Of a stretch of DNA of 64,000 nt, positions 7,560 to 16,193 are shown piece after piece. Each line of letters starts with the position of its first letter. Positions within the stretch are counted from its first letter, which is position 1. The notes beneath the pieces are model-generated. The model saw nothing but the letters and a program-made list of their open reading frames with translations, was not told the DNA's origin and ran no database searches. This DNA is from Fen-330 sp050008465 (lineage in GTDB: Bacteria; Acidobacteriota; Terriglobia; Bryobacterales; Bryobacteraceae), in assembly GCA_050008465.1 (NCBI GenBank), contig JBEKMO010000019.1:3110-67109 (forward strand). Reading direction: 5' to 3'. The position numbers and the translations under genes are program-made.

Positions 7560-8264
7560 TTATCGCACCAGCTCCAGCGAGAAGACGCCAGCCGCGAAGG
7601 GAACGCGGATCATGAGCGGGGTGCGGACGGCGTCGCGCGCGAAGAACAGCTCGAAATTGGTCTCGGAGGCCGGACCCTTGAGCGAGGCGCGCAGCCGTTC
7701 CGCCTCCATGGGGCGGTCGTTCACGCGGATGGTTTGCGTGCCGCCGTATTCCAGCTTGAGCTGGTAGGGGGCGCCGAAGAAAACGGTCTGCGGCGGCGGA
7801 AGGCGGCCCTGGCTGAGCTCGAGGCGAAGGAAGTAAAGGAAGGCAAGCGCGTCCCGGGCGCAGCCCGGCGCCGAGACTTCCGACTTGCCTCCGTCGGCGA
7901 TCAACGTCTGCCGGGTGGCGATGCCTCGCTGGGCGTCGAAGGCGATTCTCTCGCTGGCCTTCTTCTGTCCGTGCGTGGAGGTTTTCACGAACTCGACCGA
8001 GCAGAAGTCCTTCGCGGCGGTGGATTGATAGGAGTCGCTCACAATGAAGCCGGGAACGGCGGCGTCGAGCGAGAGCGCGAACCGCCACCGGTCGCCCGCG
8101 CGCTTGGCGAGGAATTGTGCCTCGCCCAGGCTGAGGCCGCTGGGCCAGTTCACCGAGTAACGCAGGGACTCGTCGGCGAAGGGCTCGGGCGGGGCTTTGG
8201 GGGACGGGCCGGGGGCCTGCGCCAGGGCCAAACAGGCGGCGAGAAGAAACGGGAGAGCCTTCAT
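7560..8264 (-). CDS. DUF3108 domain exported protein
   Basis: 234 aa with a Sec signal peptide (MKALPFLLAACLALAQA). The remainder reads as a DUF3108 beta-rich domain (ADESLRYSVNWPSGLSLGEA, a mid-region DALAFLYFLR, and YGGTQTIRVNDRPMEAERLR). DUF3108 proteins are periplasmic or envelope proteins of unknown function, often near polysaccharide or lipoprotein genes. The start overlaps the upstream GT4 by four bases (ATGA) and the stop is one base before the fusion gene, placing it inside the glycan operon. Confidence 0.8.
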   Translation of the reverse strand: MKALPFLLAACLALAQAPGPSPKAPPEPFADESLRYSVNWPSGLSLGEAQFLAKRAGDRWRFALSLDAAVPGFIVSDSYQSTAAKDFCSVEFVKTSTHGQKKASERIAFDAQRGIATRQTLIADGGKSEVSAPGCARDALAFLYFLRLELSQGRLPPPQTVFFGAPYQLKLEYGGTQTIRVNDRPMEAERLRASLKGPASETNFELFFARDAVRTPLMIRVPFAAGVFSLELVR

Positions 8265-9427
8265 GGGGTGGACACCGGGACGCCGGCGCTGCGCTGGCGA
8301 TCGGAGCCCGAGCGGCTGCCGGCGACGTCGTAGTAGACTTCCAGCGTTCGCTCCGCGGTCTTGCGCCAGTTGAACTGGGCGGAACGTTGCAGTCCGATCC
8401 TCTCCATGCGCAGGCGCAACTCGGGGTTGAGCGCCAGGTCGAGCATGGCCTGGGTGATCTCCGCGGTGGAGTGCGGGTCAAACAGGATGGCGGCGGCGTC
8501 CGCTACTTCATGCACCGCGGAAGTGTTCGAGCAGGCGACGGCTCGGGCGCAGGCCATGGCCTCCAGCACCGGCAGGCCGAAGCCCTCGTAGAACGAGGGG
8601 AAGACGAAGAACTCGCAAGCGTTGTAGAGCTGGAGCAGACTGCCGTCGTGGACAAAACCGGTGAAGTGAATGCGGCCGCCGAGGCCCGTTTCCTCGGCCG
8701 CGCGATGAGCCTCCGAGCCGCGCCAGTTCTCTTTGCCCGCTAACACCAGGCGGTGCGGAAGTTGGGGGAAGGCGCGGACCATTTCGGCGTACGCGCGGAT
8801 CAGGCCGACCTGGTTCTTGCGAGGCTGCAGGTCGCCGACCGTGAGAATGAAAGGGGTGCAAATGCGAAAGTTGGAGCGCACCCAGGCCGCGGCAGTCTCG
8901 CGTGGGATCGGCCGGAACTCAGCCGCCGCGGCATTCGGGACGACCACGATTCTGTCCCCGTTGATGCCGTAGGCGCGGGAAATCGCGGAGCGCGAGAACT
9001 CGCTTCCCGTGATGACCCTGGCCGCACGGGCGACGGTGCGGCGCACCGTGAGCCGCAACTGGGCGGCGCGCGAGGAAGTGAAGTACTCCGGGTGCTCCAG
9101 AAAACTCACATCGTGGACGCTCACCACCACCGGGACAGGACAGCTCAAGGGCGCGGTGTACTGCACGTGAAGCAGGTCCGGCCGGTCCTGGCGGACCCTG
9201 CGCCAGAGATCGAAGCCCAGGCGGACGAAGGGGTTGCGCGAGACCTGGCGCTGGCCGAAGCAGTGCGGCACCAGTTCGGCAGCTTCTTTGACCGACAGAT
9301 AAGCGATGAATTCAGCCTCATCGTCGATCGCCGCAAACTCGTTCAGCAGGTTGCGGATGTAAACTTCATTCCCGGTGAGGTGGCACCCGATCGCATGAGC
9401 ATCGACAGAGAAGCGCATCCCGTTCAC
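8261..9427 (-). CDS. GT4 family glycosyltransferase
   Basis: 388 aa GT-B glycosyltransferase. The N-terminal acceptor half contains FSVDAHAIGCHLTGNEVYIRN and LLHVQYTAPLSCP; the C-terminal nucleotide-sugar half contains FILTVGDLQPRKNQVGLIRA, the VFPSFYEGFGLPVLEAMAC block with the E-x7-E arrangement, and a closing helix. Family 4 enzymes of this type retain the anomeric configuration and usually transfer hexoses to lipid-linked oligosaccharides on the cytoplasmic face. The C-terminus (SGSDRQRSAGVPVSTP) is a short disordered tail overlapping the DUF3108 start. Confidence 0.88.
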   Translation of the reverse strand: MNGMRFSVDAHAIGCHLTGNEVYIRNLLNEFAAIDDEAEFIAYLSVKEAAELVPHCFGQRQVSRNPFVRLGFDLWRRVRQDRPDLLHVQYTAPLSCPVPVVVSVHDVSFLEHPEYFTSSRAAQLRLTVRRTVARAARVITGSEFSRSAISRAYGINGDRIVVVPNAAAAEFRPIPRETAAAWVRSNFRICTPFILTVGDLQPRKNQVGLIRAYAEMVRAFPQLPHRLVLAGKENWRGSEAHRAAEETGLGGRIHFTGFVHDGSLLQLYNACEFFVFPSFYEGFGLPVLEAMACARAVACSNTSAVHEVADAAAILFDPHSTAEITQAMLDLALNPELRLRMERIGLQRSAQFNWRKTAERTLEVYYDVAGSRSGSDRQRSAGVPVSTP

Positions 9428-9458
9428 CTACAGTATAGCGGGGACGGCGGGAGGAAAA

Positions 9459-10670
9459 CTAAAGCGATATTGTCAAAAGACTGTGCCAGCCCTCCTGCCA
9501 GGTGAACTGGCGCTCGTAGAGTTGGCGGCCGGCGCGGCCCAGGCGCAGCCGGTCTTCGGGAGACGCCAGGAGCCGGGAAACGGCTGCGGCAAAAGCTTCG
9601 GGCGTATCGGCGAGCAGGAGGTGCTCGCCATCGCGGACCGGCAGTCCTTCGGCGCCGAGCGGGGTGGAAACCACGGCACGGCCGGCCGCCCAGGCCTCCA
9701 GGATCTTGACCCTGGTTCCGCTGCCCGCCAGCAGCGGGACGACAACGACCCGGGCGGCGGCCAGCGCTTCGATGGCGTTCGCGACCGGGCCAGCGAGCTG
9801 AATCCGCGCGTCGCCGACGGCGTACCTGGCGACTGCCTGGGGGTTCTTACCCACCAGCCGCCAGACCAGTTCGGGCCAGCGGTCGCGGAGCAGCGGCCAG
9901 ATCCGCTTGCGGAAGAAACGGACGGCGGAGATGTTGGGCCGGTACTGGAGATTGCCCGAGAAGATGAGTGCGGCTTCCTCCGGGAGGTCGGGCTGCGCCA
10001 CCAGTGGGATGGTGTTGGGGTAGACGCGTACACTCGCGCCCGGACAGATTTCCCGGACGCGGCAGGCGTCCTCGTCGGAGGTCACCAGCAGCATTGAGAA
10101 CCGCGGAAACCAGCGGCGCTCGGCAGCGGCGCAGGCACGCGAGAACCGGCGCAGCGCGATCGAGGCAGGCCACGGCTCCGACCGCGCGCAGCGATTGTAG
10201 AACACCGACTCGACGTTGTGCAGGTCGAGGACCACGCGGCCGGCCAACGGCTGGAGCTGCCTGCAATACGGCGCGCACCAGAAGTGCTCGATGACCGCGA
10301 GATCGTAGCGCCGCCCGCCCAGACACGCCGAGATCGGCGCGGCGAAGCCGGCGAAGCGGTCGTTCAGCGGGGCGCGGCCCGCCAGATACCGCCCCGTGTT
10401 TCGAGCCACGCGCGCCAGCAGGCTCCGGGAATGGTATGGCAGCTCGAGTACCTGGATATCGCGCACGAGGCCCGCGGGGAAGGCGGCGCGGGGGTCGGGC
10501 GCGGAAGGCTCGTGAAACACGATGACGTCGACCACGTAGCGCGCGGCCAGGTACTCGAGCAGCGAGGCCGACCGCAACGCGCCCCCTCCGATGGCCGGAT
10601 ACGGCGCCTCCGGGCTGAGGAACAGCGCGCGCGGCCGTAAGTCGGGCGGCATGGTTGGGCCGAGTTTCAT
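9459..10670 (-). CDS. GT4 family glycosyltransferase
   Basis: 403 aa. The N-terminal motif ALFLSPEAPYPAIGGGALRS and the C-terminal block VVPLLAGSGTRVKILEAWAAGRAVVSTPLGAEG are typical of GT4 proteins in exopolysaccharide clusters. The DLHNVES motif sits at the domain interface. ATG at 10670 is used; a second ATG six codons in (10652) is also possible. A 31-bp gap separates it from the next GT4 on the same strand, and 84 bp separate it from the upstream oxidoreductase, so the glycan genes could begin here or be read through from the amidase. Confidence 0.87.
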   Translation of the reverse strand: MKLGPTMPPDLRPRALFLSPEAPYPAIGGGALRSASLLEYLAARYVVDVIVFHEPSAPDPRAAFPAGLVRDIQVLELPYHSRSLLARVARNTGRYLAGRAPLNDRFAGFAAPISACLGGRRYDLAVIEHFWCAPYCRQLQPLAGRVVLDLHNVESVFYNRCARSEPWPASIALRRFSRACAAAERRWFPRFSMLLVTSDEDACRVREICPGASVRVYPNTIPLVAQPDLPEEAALIFSGNLQYRPNISAVRFFRKRIWPLLRDRWPELVWRLVGKNPQAVARYAVGDARIQLAGPVANAIEALAAARVVVVPLLAGSGTRVKILEAWAAGRAVVSTPLGAEGLPVRDGEHLLLADTPEAFAAAVSRLLASPEDRLRLGRAGRQLYERQFTWQEGWHSLLTISL

Positions 10671-10754
10671 CCTCGTATTCGGGTCTGACGTGTGTCAAGC
10701 GCGGACGGCAGGCGATCAGCCCCTATTTCCAGAACTGCCGCTCCACGGCGCCGT

Positions 10755-12062
10755 TCATGCCTTGATGTCGTCGCGCGTGAAATCCCACTCCACCAGGCGC
10801 TTCTGGCGAGCGGAGAGGTTGATCATGTGGGCGCAGGCGGCGGCGTGGTGGCCGGCCAGCGCGTCCTCCCAATGGGGCCGGCGGGTGCGCAGCGAATCGA
10901 TCCAGTGGGCGAGGTGGGAAATCGTGGCGTCGAGCCCTTCCTGCCGGTACTGAGACGGGCCATCGATCAGCTTCGGCTGGCGCGTGCGCGGCAGCTCGAT
11001 CTCGCGAATTTTGGGATCGCGGTAGTAGGCGTCGGCGAGGGCGCGGGGCCAGCTATCGATGATCCAGCGGTTATCCTCCGCCGCGACCTCGGGGTAGAAG
11101 TAGAGGTTGCCGCCGAGGGAGAGGCCGGCTTCGGTGCCGAGGAACTGGAAGCTGGCCTCGTTGCCGGTCTGGTTGTTGAATGTGGAACTGAGGTTGACCA
11201 CGAAGCCTTCGGGGTACTCGAGAACGGCGTTGAGCGTGTCCGGGACGTCGCGGCTTTCCTTGCGGCGGTAGAGCTGGCCCATGGCCATCACCGAGGAGGG
11301 CGCCTTGGCATCCATGAGGAAGTGGATGCTGGTCACGAGGTGGACGAACAGGTCGGTGGAGATGCCGCCCGAGTAGTCCTCATAGCACCGCCAGCGGAAG
11401 AAGCGCTCAAGGCTGAACGGCCGCTGCGGCGCGGGTCCGAGGAACATCTCCCAGTTCACGGTCTGGGGCGAGGCGTCGGGCGGAATGGGATAGATCCAGG
11501 CGCCGGAGTCGGTGTTGCGGTTGTAAGCCGCGCGGACGATGGTCACCCTGCCGAGCTTGCCGGACTGGATCATTTCCCGGGCCTTGATCTGGAGCGGCGA
11601 GCTCATGCCGTCGCTGCCCACCTGGACGATTCGGCCGGAGGCGCGCGCGGCGGCCACAATCTCGACGCCCTCCGAGCTGCGGTAGGTCAGCGGCTTTTCG
11701 CAGTAGACGTCCTTGCCTGCCTGAAGGGAGTCAAGCACCATCCGGCGGTGCCAATGGTCGGGCGTCGCCACCACGACGGCGTCGATCGATTTCTGCGCCA
11801 GCAGGTCCTGGTAAGTCGGGAAGGCTTTGGCGCGGCCCCGGGTGCGCTCGATGGCGCGCTCGATGCGGCCACGGTAAGCATCGACGAGCGCTACGACCTC
11901 GACGCCGGGCATGGGCTGCAAGCTCTCGATGAGCTCGTGCGCGCGCGCGCCGGCCCCGATGATCCCGACCTGTATGCGGTCGTTGGCTGCCACGCTGCTT
12001 GAAGGAAGGCTCGCAGCCAGTGCCGTTCCGGATCCGACAAAGGTGCGCCTGGTCAACTGCAT
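10755..12062 (-). CDS. Gfo/Idh/MocA family oxidoreductase with Tat signal
   Basis: 435 aa. The ATG at 12062 is chosen because CGGAGG (12074-12069) lies six bases upstream; a TTG at 12077 would place the ribosome-binding site inside the gene. The N-terminus MQLTRRTFVGSG is a twin-arginine signal. The Rossmann motif GIIGAGARAHELIES is followed by VVATPDHWHRRMVLDSLQAG and the family's CEKPL motif, whose Lys is catalytic in relatives. These NAD(P)-dependent enzymes oxidise or epimerise sugars and polyols; exported versions are common in Acidobacteria and Planctomycetes. The start lies inside the 3' end of the amidase gene (10 bp overlap). Confidence 0.88.
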   Translation of the reverse strand: MQLTRRTFVGSGTALAASLPSSSVAANDRIQVGIIGAGARAHELIESLQPMPGVEVVALVDAYRGRIERAIERTRGRAKAFPTYQDLLAQKSIDAVVVATPDHWHRRMVLDSLQAGKDVYCEKPLTYRSSEGVEIVAAARASGRIVQVGSDGMSSPLQIKAREMIQSGKLGRVTIVRAAYNRNTDSGAWIYPIPPDASPQTVNWEMFLGPAPQRPFSLERFFRWRCYEDYSGGISTDLFVHLVTSIHFLMDAKAPSSVMAMGQLYRRKESRDVPDTLNAVLEYPEGFVVNLSSTFNNQTGNEASFQFLGTEAGLSLGGNLYFYPEVAAEDNRWIIDSWPRALADAYYRDPKIREIELPRTRQPKLIDGPSQYRQEGLDATISHLAHWIDSLRTRRPHWEDALAGHHAAACAHMINLSARQKRLVEWDFTRDDIKA

Positions 12063-13462
12063 GGGGAACCTCCGCAAAGCCGATTATAGTCCGGCGGGGC
12101 GATATCCATGGCTTGCTCGAGCTTCACGGCGATCCTGAGGAGTCTGGCCTCCTGAAAGGCTGGGGCGGCGATCTGAAGGCCGAGCGGCAGGCCGCGGGGG
12201 TCGAATCCGCAGGGCACCGAAACGGCGGGCACGCCGAGGACATTGAAGGCCCGCACGAATCGCGTTGCGGCCAGCCGCAGGTCTTCGGTCTCGCCGCCGA
12301 TCTCGATGGTGGTCTCGCCGATCCTGGGGGCCGCCCCCGGCGTGGTGGGCGTGAACAGGCAATCCGCCTCGCGCCAAACGGCAGCGAATTCCCGGCGCAT
12401 GAGGCGGCGCAGCCGCTGCGCGTTGAGGTAGTCCGTCGCGGGGAGGAAGCGGCCCTGATCAAACAGCGCCAACACGTCCGCGCCGAACTTGCCGCGCTCG
12501 GCCAGGTACGGGGCCATGACTGCCGAGGCTTCCGCCTGAAGAATGAGCCGTCCGACGGTGTTGATGGCGTCGATTGCCGGGAGCCGCACCGGCACGATGC
12601 GCGCGCCCAGGCTTCGAGCAAGCTCGGTTGCCCGGTGCACGGCCCGCGCCACGGTTTCTTCGACGCGGTCGAAGTAATAGCCTTCGGGAAGGCCGATGCG
12701 CAGACCGGCAAGCGAGACCTGTTCGGGCGGGACGTAGTCTTCGGTCGGGAGGCGGCTGGAGCTCTCGTCGCGCGGGTCGAATCCCGCGATGGCGTTGAGT
12801 CCCGCGGCTGCGTCGCGCACCGAGCGCGCGATCGGCCCCATGTGGTCGAGAGTGAAGTCGAGCGGCATCACGCCGTAGCGGCTGACGCGGCCGTAGGTCG
12901 GCTTGAGCCCGACCGCGCCGCAGTAGGAAGCGGGGATGCGGATCGAGCCGCCGGTGTCGCTGCCCAGGGCCATGAACACCATGCCGGAGGCCACCGCTGC
13001 GGCGGAGCCGCCGCTGGAGCCACCGGGAATCCGTTCCAGGTCCCAAGGGTTCCGCACCGCGCCGAAATGCGGGTTGGTCGAGGTGACGCCGTAGGCCAGC
13101 TCGTGCAGGTTGGTCTTGCCGACAAGCACGGCGCCGGCTTCAGCCAGCTTCTCGACCACCGCGGCATCGTGGCCGGGCACGTGGTTCTCGAAGATTCCCG
13201 AGCCGCAGGTGGTGCGGACACCCTTGGTGCAGAAAACGTCTTTGACGGCCACGGGGATGCCGTGCAGAGGGCCGCGGTCGATGCCGCGCGCCAGTTCTTC
13301 GTCGGCCTGTCTGGCTGCGCGAGGCGCGCTCTCCTTGAGCACGGTGATGAAGGCGTTCAGCTTCGGATCGAGTCGCGCGATGCGGGCCAGCGATTCGGAA
13401 ACCAGCTCGGCGGAGGAGATCTTCCTGGAGCGCAGTGCGGCGGCGGCTTCGAGGATGGTCAT
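12053..13462 (-). CDS. Amidase signature family enzyme (GatA/AtzF-like)
   Basis: 469 aa. The Ser-Ser-Lys triad of the amidase signature family is visible: K74 (VAVKDVF), S149 in IPGGSSGGSAAAVASG and S173 in LGSDTGGSIRIPASYCG, at the spacing seen in GatA. A C-terminal block near NVLGVPAVSVPCGF is also typical. It could hydrolyse amides or, if partnered, act as the A subunit of a tRNA amidotransferase, but no gatB is present, so a stand-alone amidase is more likely. The start overlaps the small upstream gene by ATGA. Confidence 0.88.
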   Translation of the reverse strand: MTILEAAAALRSRKISSAELVSESLARIARLDPKLNAFITVLKESAPRAARQADEELARGIDRGPLHGIPVAVKDVFCTKGVRTTCGSGIFENHVPGHDAAVVEKLAEAGAVLVGKTNLHELAYGVTSTNPHFGAVRNPWDLERIPGGSSGGSAAAVASGMVFMALGSDTGGSIRIPASYCGAVGLKPTYGRVSRYGVMPLDFTLDHMGPIARSVRDAAAGLNAIAGFDPRDESSSRLPTEDYVPPEQVSLAGLRIGLPEGYYFDRVEETVARAVHRATELARSLGARIVPVRLPAIDAINTVGRLILQAEASAVMAPYLAERGKFGADVLALFDQGRFLPATDYLNAQRLRRLMRREFAAVWREADCLFTPTTPGAAPRIGETTIEIGGETEDLRLAATRFVRAFNVLGVPAVSVPCGFDPRGLPLGLQIAAPAFQEARLLRIAVKLEQAMDIAPPDYNRLCGGSPCS

Positions 13463-13632
13463 GGCTGATCCTCGGGGCGGAAGAAAATCACGGGCTCGGT
13501 TTCCGGAGGGATACTCTCGACGAGTGGCCGGAAGGCGGCTTCGAGCGCGTCCAGCACCGGGGCGATACGCTCGAGTTCGGCCTCCGGGATGTCGAAATCG
13601 CTCGCCGTAGCGATGAGCTTCCAGTTCTTCAT
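13459..13632 (-). CDS. Small protein coupled to the amidase gene
   Basis: 57 codons from the ATG at 13632; the TGA stop at 13461-13459 overlaps the amidase ATG. The protein starts MKNWKLIATASDFDIPEAEL and continues as a helical segment (LERIAPVLDALEAAFRPLVES) ending in a Pro/Glu-rich tail. It is too short for a firm family assignment. Its position immediately upstream of a GatA-like amidase and its length are reminiscent of GatC-type accessory subunits, but sequence motifs of GatC are not evident. Translational coupling and the acidic, GC3-rich codon pattern support a real gene. Confidence 0.6.
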   Translation of the reverse strand: MKNWKLIATASDFDIPEAELERIAPVLDALEAAFRPLVESIPPETEPVIFFRPEDQP

Positions 13633-13654
13633 GACGAGGCCATTCTAGCGCTGA

Positions 13655-13674
13655 GGCAGGTGAAACCGCCTGCC
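13655..13674. repeat. REP-like hairpin between divergent genes
   Basis: GGCAGG (13655-13660) and CCTGCC (13669-13674) form a perfect 6-bp stem with an 8-base loop. It lies in the 81-bp space between the divergent starts of the 57-codon gene and the acyl-CoA dehydrogenase. The core resembles the CAGGC-GCCTG palindromes elsewhere in the window. Confidence 0.4.
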
Positions 13675-13713
13675 CCACGCCTAGGATAGGATTGAAGCGA
13701 GGAGGGCCCGCCG

Positions 13714-14862
13714 GTGACGTCACTCACTGTGCTGAACGAAGAAGAGAGGATGTTCCAGGCCGCGGTGCGGCAATTCGCGCGGGAGCAGATAGGGCCGCAC
13801 GTGCGGGAAATGGACGAGGCGGGCGTCTTCCGGCCGGACCTGCTGCGGCAATTCTTCGAGTTGGGATTGATGGGGATCGAGGCGCCGGAGGAGTACGGGG
13901 GCCAGGGTGGCACGTTCTTCCAGGCGGTGCTGGCGGTGGAAGAACTGGCGGCGGTGGACGCCTCGGCGGCGGTGATTGTGGACGTGCAGAACACGCTGGT
14001 CCTCAACGCGCTGCTGCACTGGGCCAGCGACGAGCAGAAGCGGCGCTACCTGCCGCGCCTGGCGCGCGACACGGTGGGGGCCTACGCGCTCTCGGAGGCC
14101 GGAGCCGGCTCGGATGCCTTCGCGCTGGCCACCCGCGCCGTCGAGCAGGAGGATGCCTACTCGCTCACCGGCCGCAAACTCTGGATCACCAACGCCCACG
14201 AGGCGGGGGTGTTCCTGGTGTTCGCGAACGCGAATCCGGAGGCGGGCCATCGCGGCATCACCTGCTTCCTGGTGGAGCGCGAATTCCCCGGGTTCGCGGT
14301 GGGCAAGAAGGAGGACAAGCTGGGCATCCGCGCCTCCTCGACCTGCGAGCTGATCCTGGAGGACTGCCGGGTGCCGAAGGCCAACGTGGTGGGGAAGGCC
14401 GGCATCGGCTACAAGATCGCCATCGAGACGCTGAACGAGGGCCGCATCGCCATCGGGGCGCAGATGATCGGGATCGCGCGCGGCGCGCTCGATCACGCGC
14501 TAGCCTATGCCAAACAGCGCAAGCAGTTCGGCAAGCCCATCGCTGAGTTCCAGGCCGTTCAGTGCGACCTCGCGCGGATGGCCACCGACCTGGAAGCGGC
14601 GCGGCTGCTGGTCTACAACGCGGCGCGGCTGCGCGACGCCGGCCTGCCTTTCATGACCGAGGCGGCGATGGCCAAGTACTTTGCCTCGCAGATTGCCGAG
14701 ACCGTGGCCTCGCGCGCCATCGAGATCTTCGGTGGCGTTGGTTTCACCAGGGATGGCCCGGTCGAGAAGTATTACCGTGACGCCAAGATCGGGCGAATCT
14801 ACGAAGGCACCAGCAACATGCAGTTGCTGACCATCGCCAGGAGCGCGCTGGGGAGGAGTTAG
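13714..14862 (+). CDS. Acyl-CoA dehydrogenase
   Basis: 382 aa, GTG start at 13714 with GGAGG (13701-13705) eight bases upstream. The three-domain family organisation is clear: helical N-terminus (EERMFQAAVRQFAREQIGPH), middle FAD-contact segment YALSEAGAGSDAFAL and WITNAHEAGVFLVFAN, and a C-terminal helical domain. The catalytic base is E364 in IYEGTSNMQ, as in short-chain acyl-CoA dehydrogenases; the ending GFTRDGPVEKYYRDAKIGRIYEG is canonical. It catalyses FAD-dependent alpha,beta-desaturation of an acyl-CoA with ETF as acceptor. No ETF or other beta-oxidation genes flank it. Confidence 0.92.
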   Translation: MTSLTVLNEEERMFQAAVRQFAREQIGPHVREMDEAGVFRPDLLRQFFELGLMGIEAPEEYGGQGGTFFQAVLAVEELAAVDASAAVIVDVQNTLVLNALLHWASDEQKRRYLPRLARDTVGAYALSEAGAGSDAFALATRAVEQEDAYSLTGRKLWITNAHEAGVFLVFANANPEAGHRGITCFLVEREFPGFAVGKKEDKLGIRASSTCELILEDCRVPKANVVGKAGIGYKIAIETLNEGRIAIGAQMIGIARGALDHALAYAKQRKQFGKPIAEFQAVQCDLARMATDLEAARLLVYNAARLRDAGLPFMTEAAMAKYFASQIAETVASRAIEIFGGVGFTRDGPVEKYYRDAKIGRIYEGTSNMQLLTIARSALGRS

Positions 14863-14864
14863 TT

Positions 14865-15632
14865 TTGTACCGCGAGTACCATCCGGGCCCGGCTCTGGCG
14901 CCCTTCGCCGAATGCCTGTGGAGCGTCGAGACGCGCGATCACGCCCTCGCCCACCTGGTGCTTCCGGACGGCTGCCTCGATATCCTCTTCTGGGCCGAAG
15001 GCGGTCTGCGCGCGGTGGGAACGATGACCCGGCGGCAGGTCGTACCGCTTCCGCCCGGCGCGCGGGTGGCCGGCATTCGCTTCCGGCCCGGCGTGGCAGG
15101 GCGCTTTCTCGGCATCGCGCCGCGCGAATTGACGGACGGCTGGGCGCCGCTCGAAGATCTGTGGGGGCGGCGGGGGCGCGGGCTTCATGAGCGCTTGCAG
15201 GAGGCCGCGTCGCCCCGCGAATACCTGCGCCTGCTGGCCGGCAGCTTGCCAGTGCCCGACGCCGCCGAGAACGCCTTTTTTCGAGCCCTTCAGATGCTGA
15301 CAACGGCGGACGGCAACCTGTCGCTCGACGAAGTGACTCGCGCGGCCAACCTCAGCCCGCGCCAGTTCCGCCGGCGCTGTCTCGAGGAGACCGGGCTCAC
15401 TCCCAAGCACCTCTCGCGCGTGCTGCGCTTCCAGCGCGCGCTGCGCCTGCTCCGCCGAGCGCCGGAGCGCGGCTGGGCGCACCTGGCGGCCGAGTGCGGC
15501 TACTACGACCAAGCCCACCTGATCCGCGACTTCCGCGAGTTTGCGGCCTCGACTCCAACCGGGCTGGCCTCTGGCGATGGCCGTTTTTTACAATCCGCGC
15601 CCGGTGCGGATCGCATAGCATTGGAGGCATGA
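14865..15632 (+). CDS. AraC family transcriptional regulator
   Basis: 255 aa with a TTG start at 14865, supported by GGGGAGGAG (14850-14858). The N-terminal ~150 residues match the DUF6597-type sensory domain common in these regulators (YREYHPGPALAPFAECLWSVE, LPPGARVAGIRFRPGV). The C-terminal AraC DNA-binding domain follows (LSLDEVTRAANLSPRQFRRRC, then GWAHLAAECGYYDQAHLIRDF with the second helix-turn-helix). It lies two bases after the acyl-CoA dehydrogenase stop and overlaps the VOC gene, so it may autoregulate this three-gene unit. Confidence 0.88.
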   Translation: MYREYHPGPALAPFAECLWSVETRDHALAHLVLPDGCLDILFWAEGGLRAVGTMTRRQVVPLPPGARVAGIRFRPGVAGRFLGIAPRELTDGWAPLEDLWGRRGRGLHERLQEAASPREYLRLLAGSLPVPDAAENAFFRALQMLTTADGNLSLDEVTRAANLSPRQFRRRCLEETGLTPKHLSRVLRFQRALRLLRRAPERGWAHLAAECGYYDQAHLIRDFREFAASTPTGLASGDGRFLQSAPGADRIALEA

Positions 15633-16009
15633 AACTGACTCCAGCTCTCATCGTCGACGAAATCGAGAAGTCGCTGCCGTTCTGGGTGGACCGGTTGGGA
15701 TTCGCCAAGACGGTCGAAGTGCCGGAAGGCCCGCGCCTGGGCTTCGTGATCCTGGTGAAGGACCGCGCCGAGCTCATGCTGCAAACCCGGGAGAGCATCC
15801 GCAAGGACGCCCCAGAGACCCTGCCCCCCGAGGGAGCCAACGTCACATCGCTGTTCGTCGAGGCGGACGATTTCGACGACACCCTCAAGCGAATCGACGG
15901 CTGCGAGATCATCCTCCCCGAGCGCACCACCTGGTACGGCATGCGCGAAATCGCCGTGCGCGAGCCCAACGGCCACACCGTGGTGCTCGCGAAGATGGTC
16001 GCGAAGTAA
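15629..16009 (+). CDS. VOC superfamily (glyoxalase/bleomycin-resistance fold) protein
   Basis: 126 aa. The ATG at 15629 overlaps the regulator stop (ATGA), with GGAGG one base upstream, suggesting coupled translation. The fold signature is two beta-alpha-beta-beta-beta modules, seen as SLPFWVDRLGFAKTVEV and VTSLFVEADDFDDTLKRIDG ending REIAVREPNGHTVVLAK. VOC proteins bind metals or small hydrophobic ligands and range from dioxygenases to antibiotic-binding proteins; the specific substrate is not recognisable. The penultimate NGH motif can supply a metal ligand. Confidence 0.8.
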   Translation: MKLTPALIVDEIEKSLPFWVDRLGFAKTVEVPEGPRLGFVILVKDRAELMLQTRESIRKDAPETLPPEGANVTSLFVEADDFDDTLKRIDGCEIILPERTTWYGMREIAVREPNGHTVVLAKMVAK

Positions 16010-16193
16010 CGGTAGCGGGTCGGTCTCCGCTGTGGCGGCCGCGCGGCTCCGCGGACTTCGCGGACCCCTGCGCGTTTCTCGTTGTCAAATCCGCCCGGAT
16101 CGCCTGGAGCTGTTTGAATGGCCCAGATTGTCAACGGCCACGTGTTGACATCAGCAAGATCGTTGAGGGGGTTTGCCGTCGCAATCGTGACGT

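Noticed and set aside
5447..7615. 722-codon plus-strand frame opposite the fusion gene
   Set aside because: Antisense to a gene with recognised domains and operon structure; no domain of its own.
12083..12088. Minus-strand TATAAT just upstream of the Gfo/Idh/MocA start
   Set aside because: Lies ~21 bp from the start codon and within the amidase 3' end, too close to serve as the promoter for the leading codons.
16129..16150. Intrinsic terminator after the STAND gene
   Set aside because: Perfect 7-bp inverted repeat (TGTCAAC/GTTGACA) but no T tract follows; kept only as a note.
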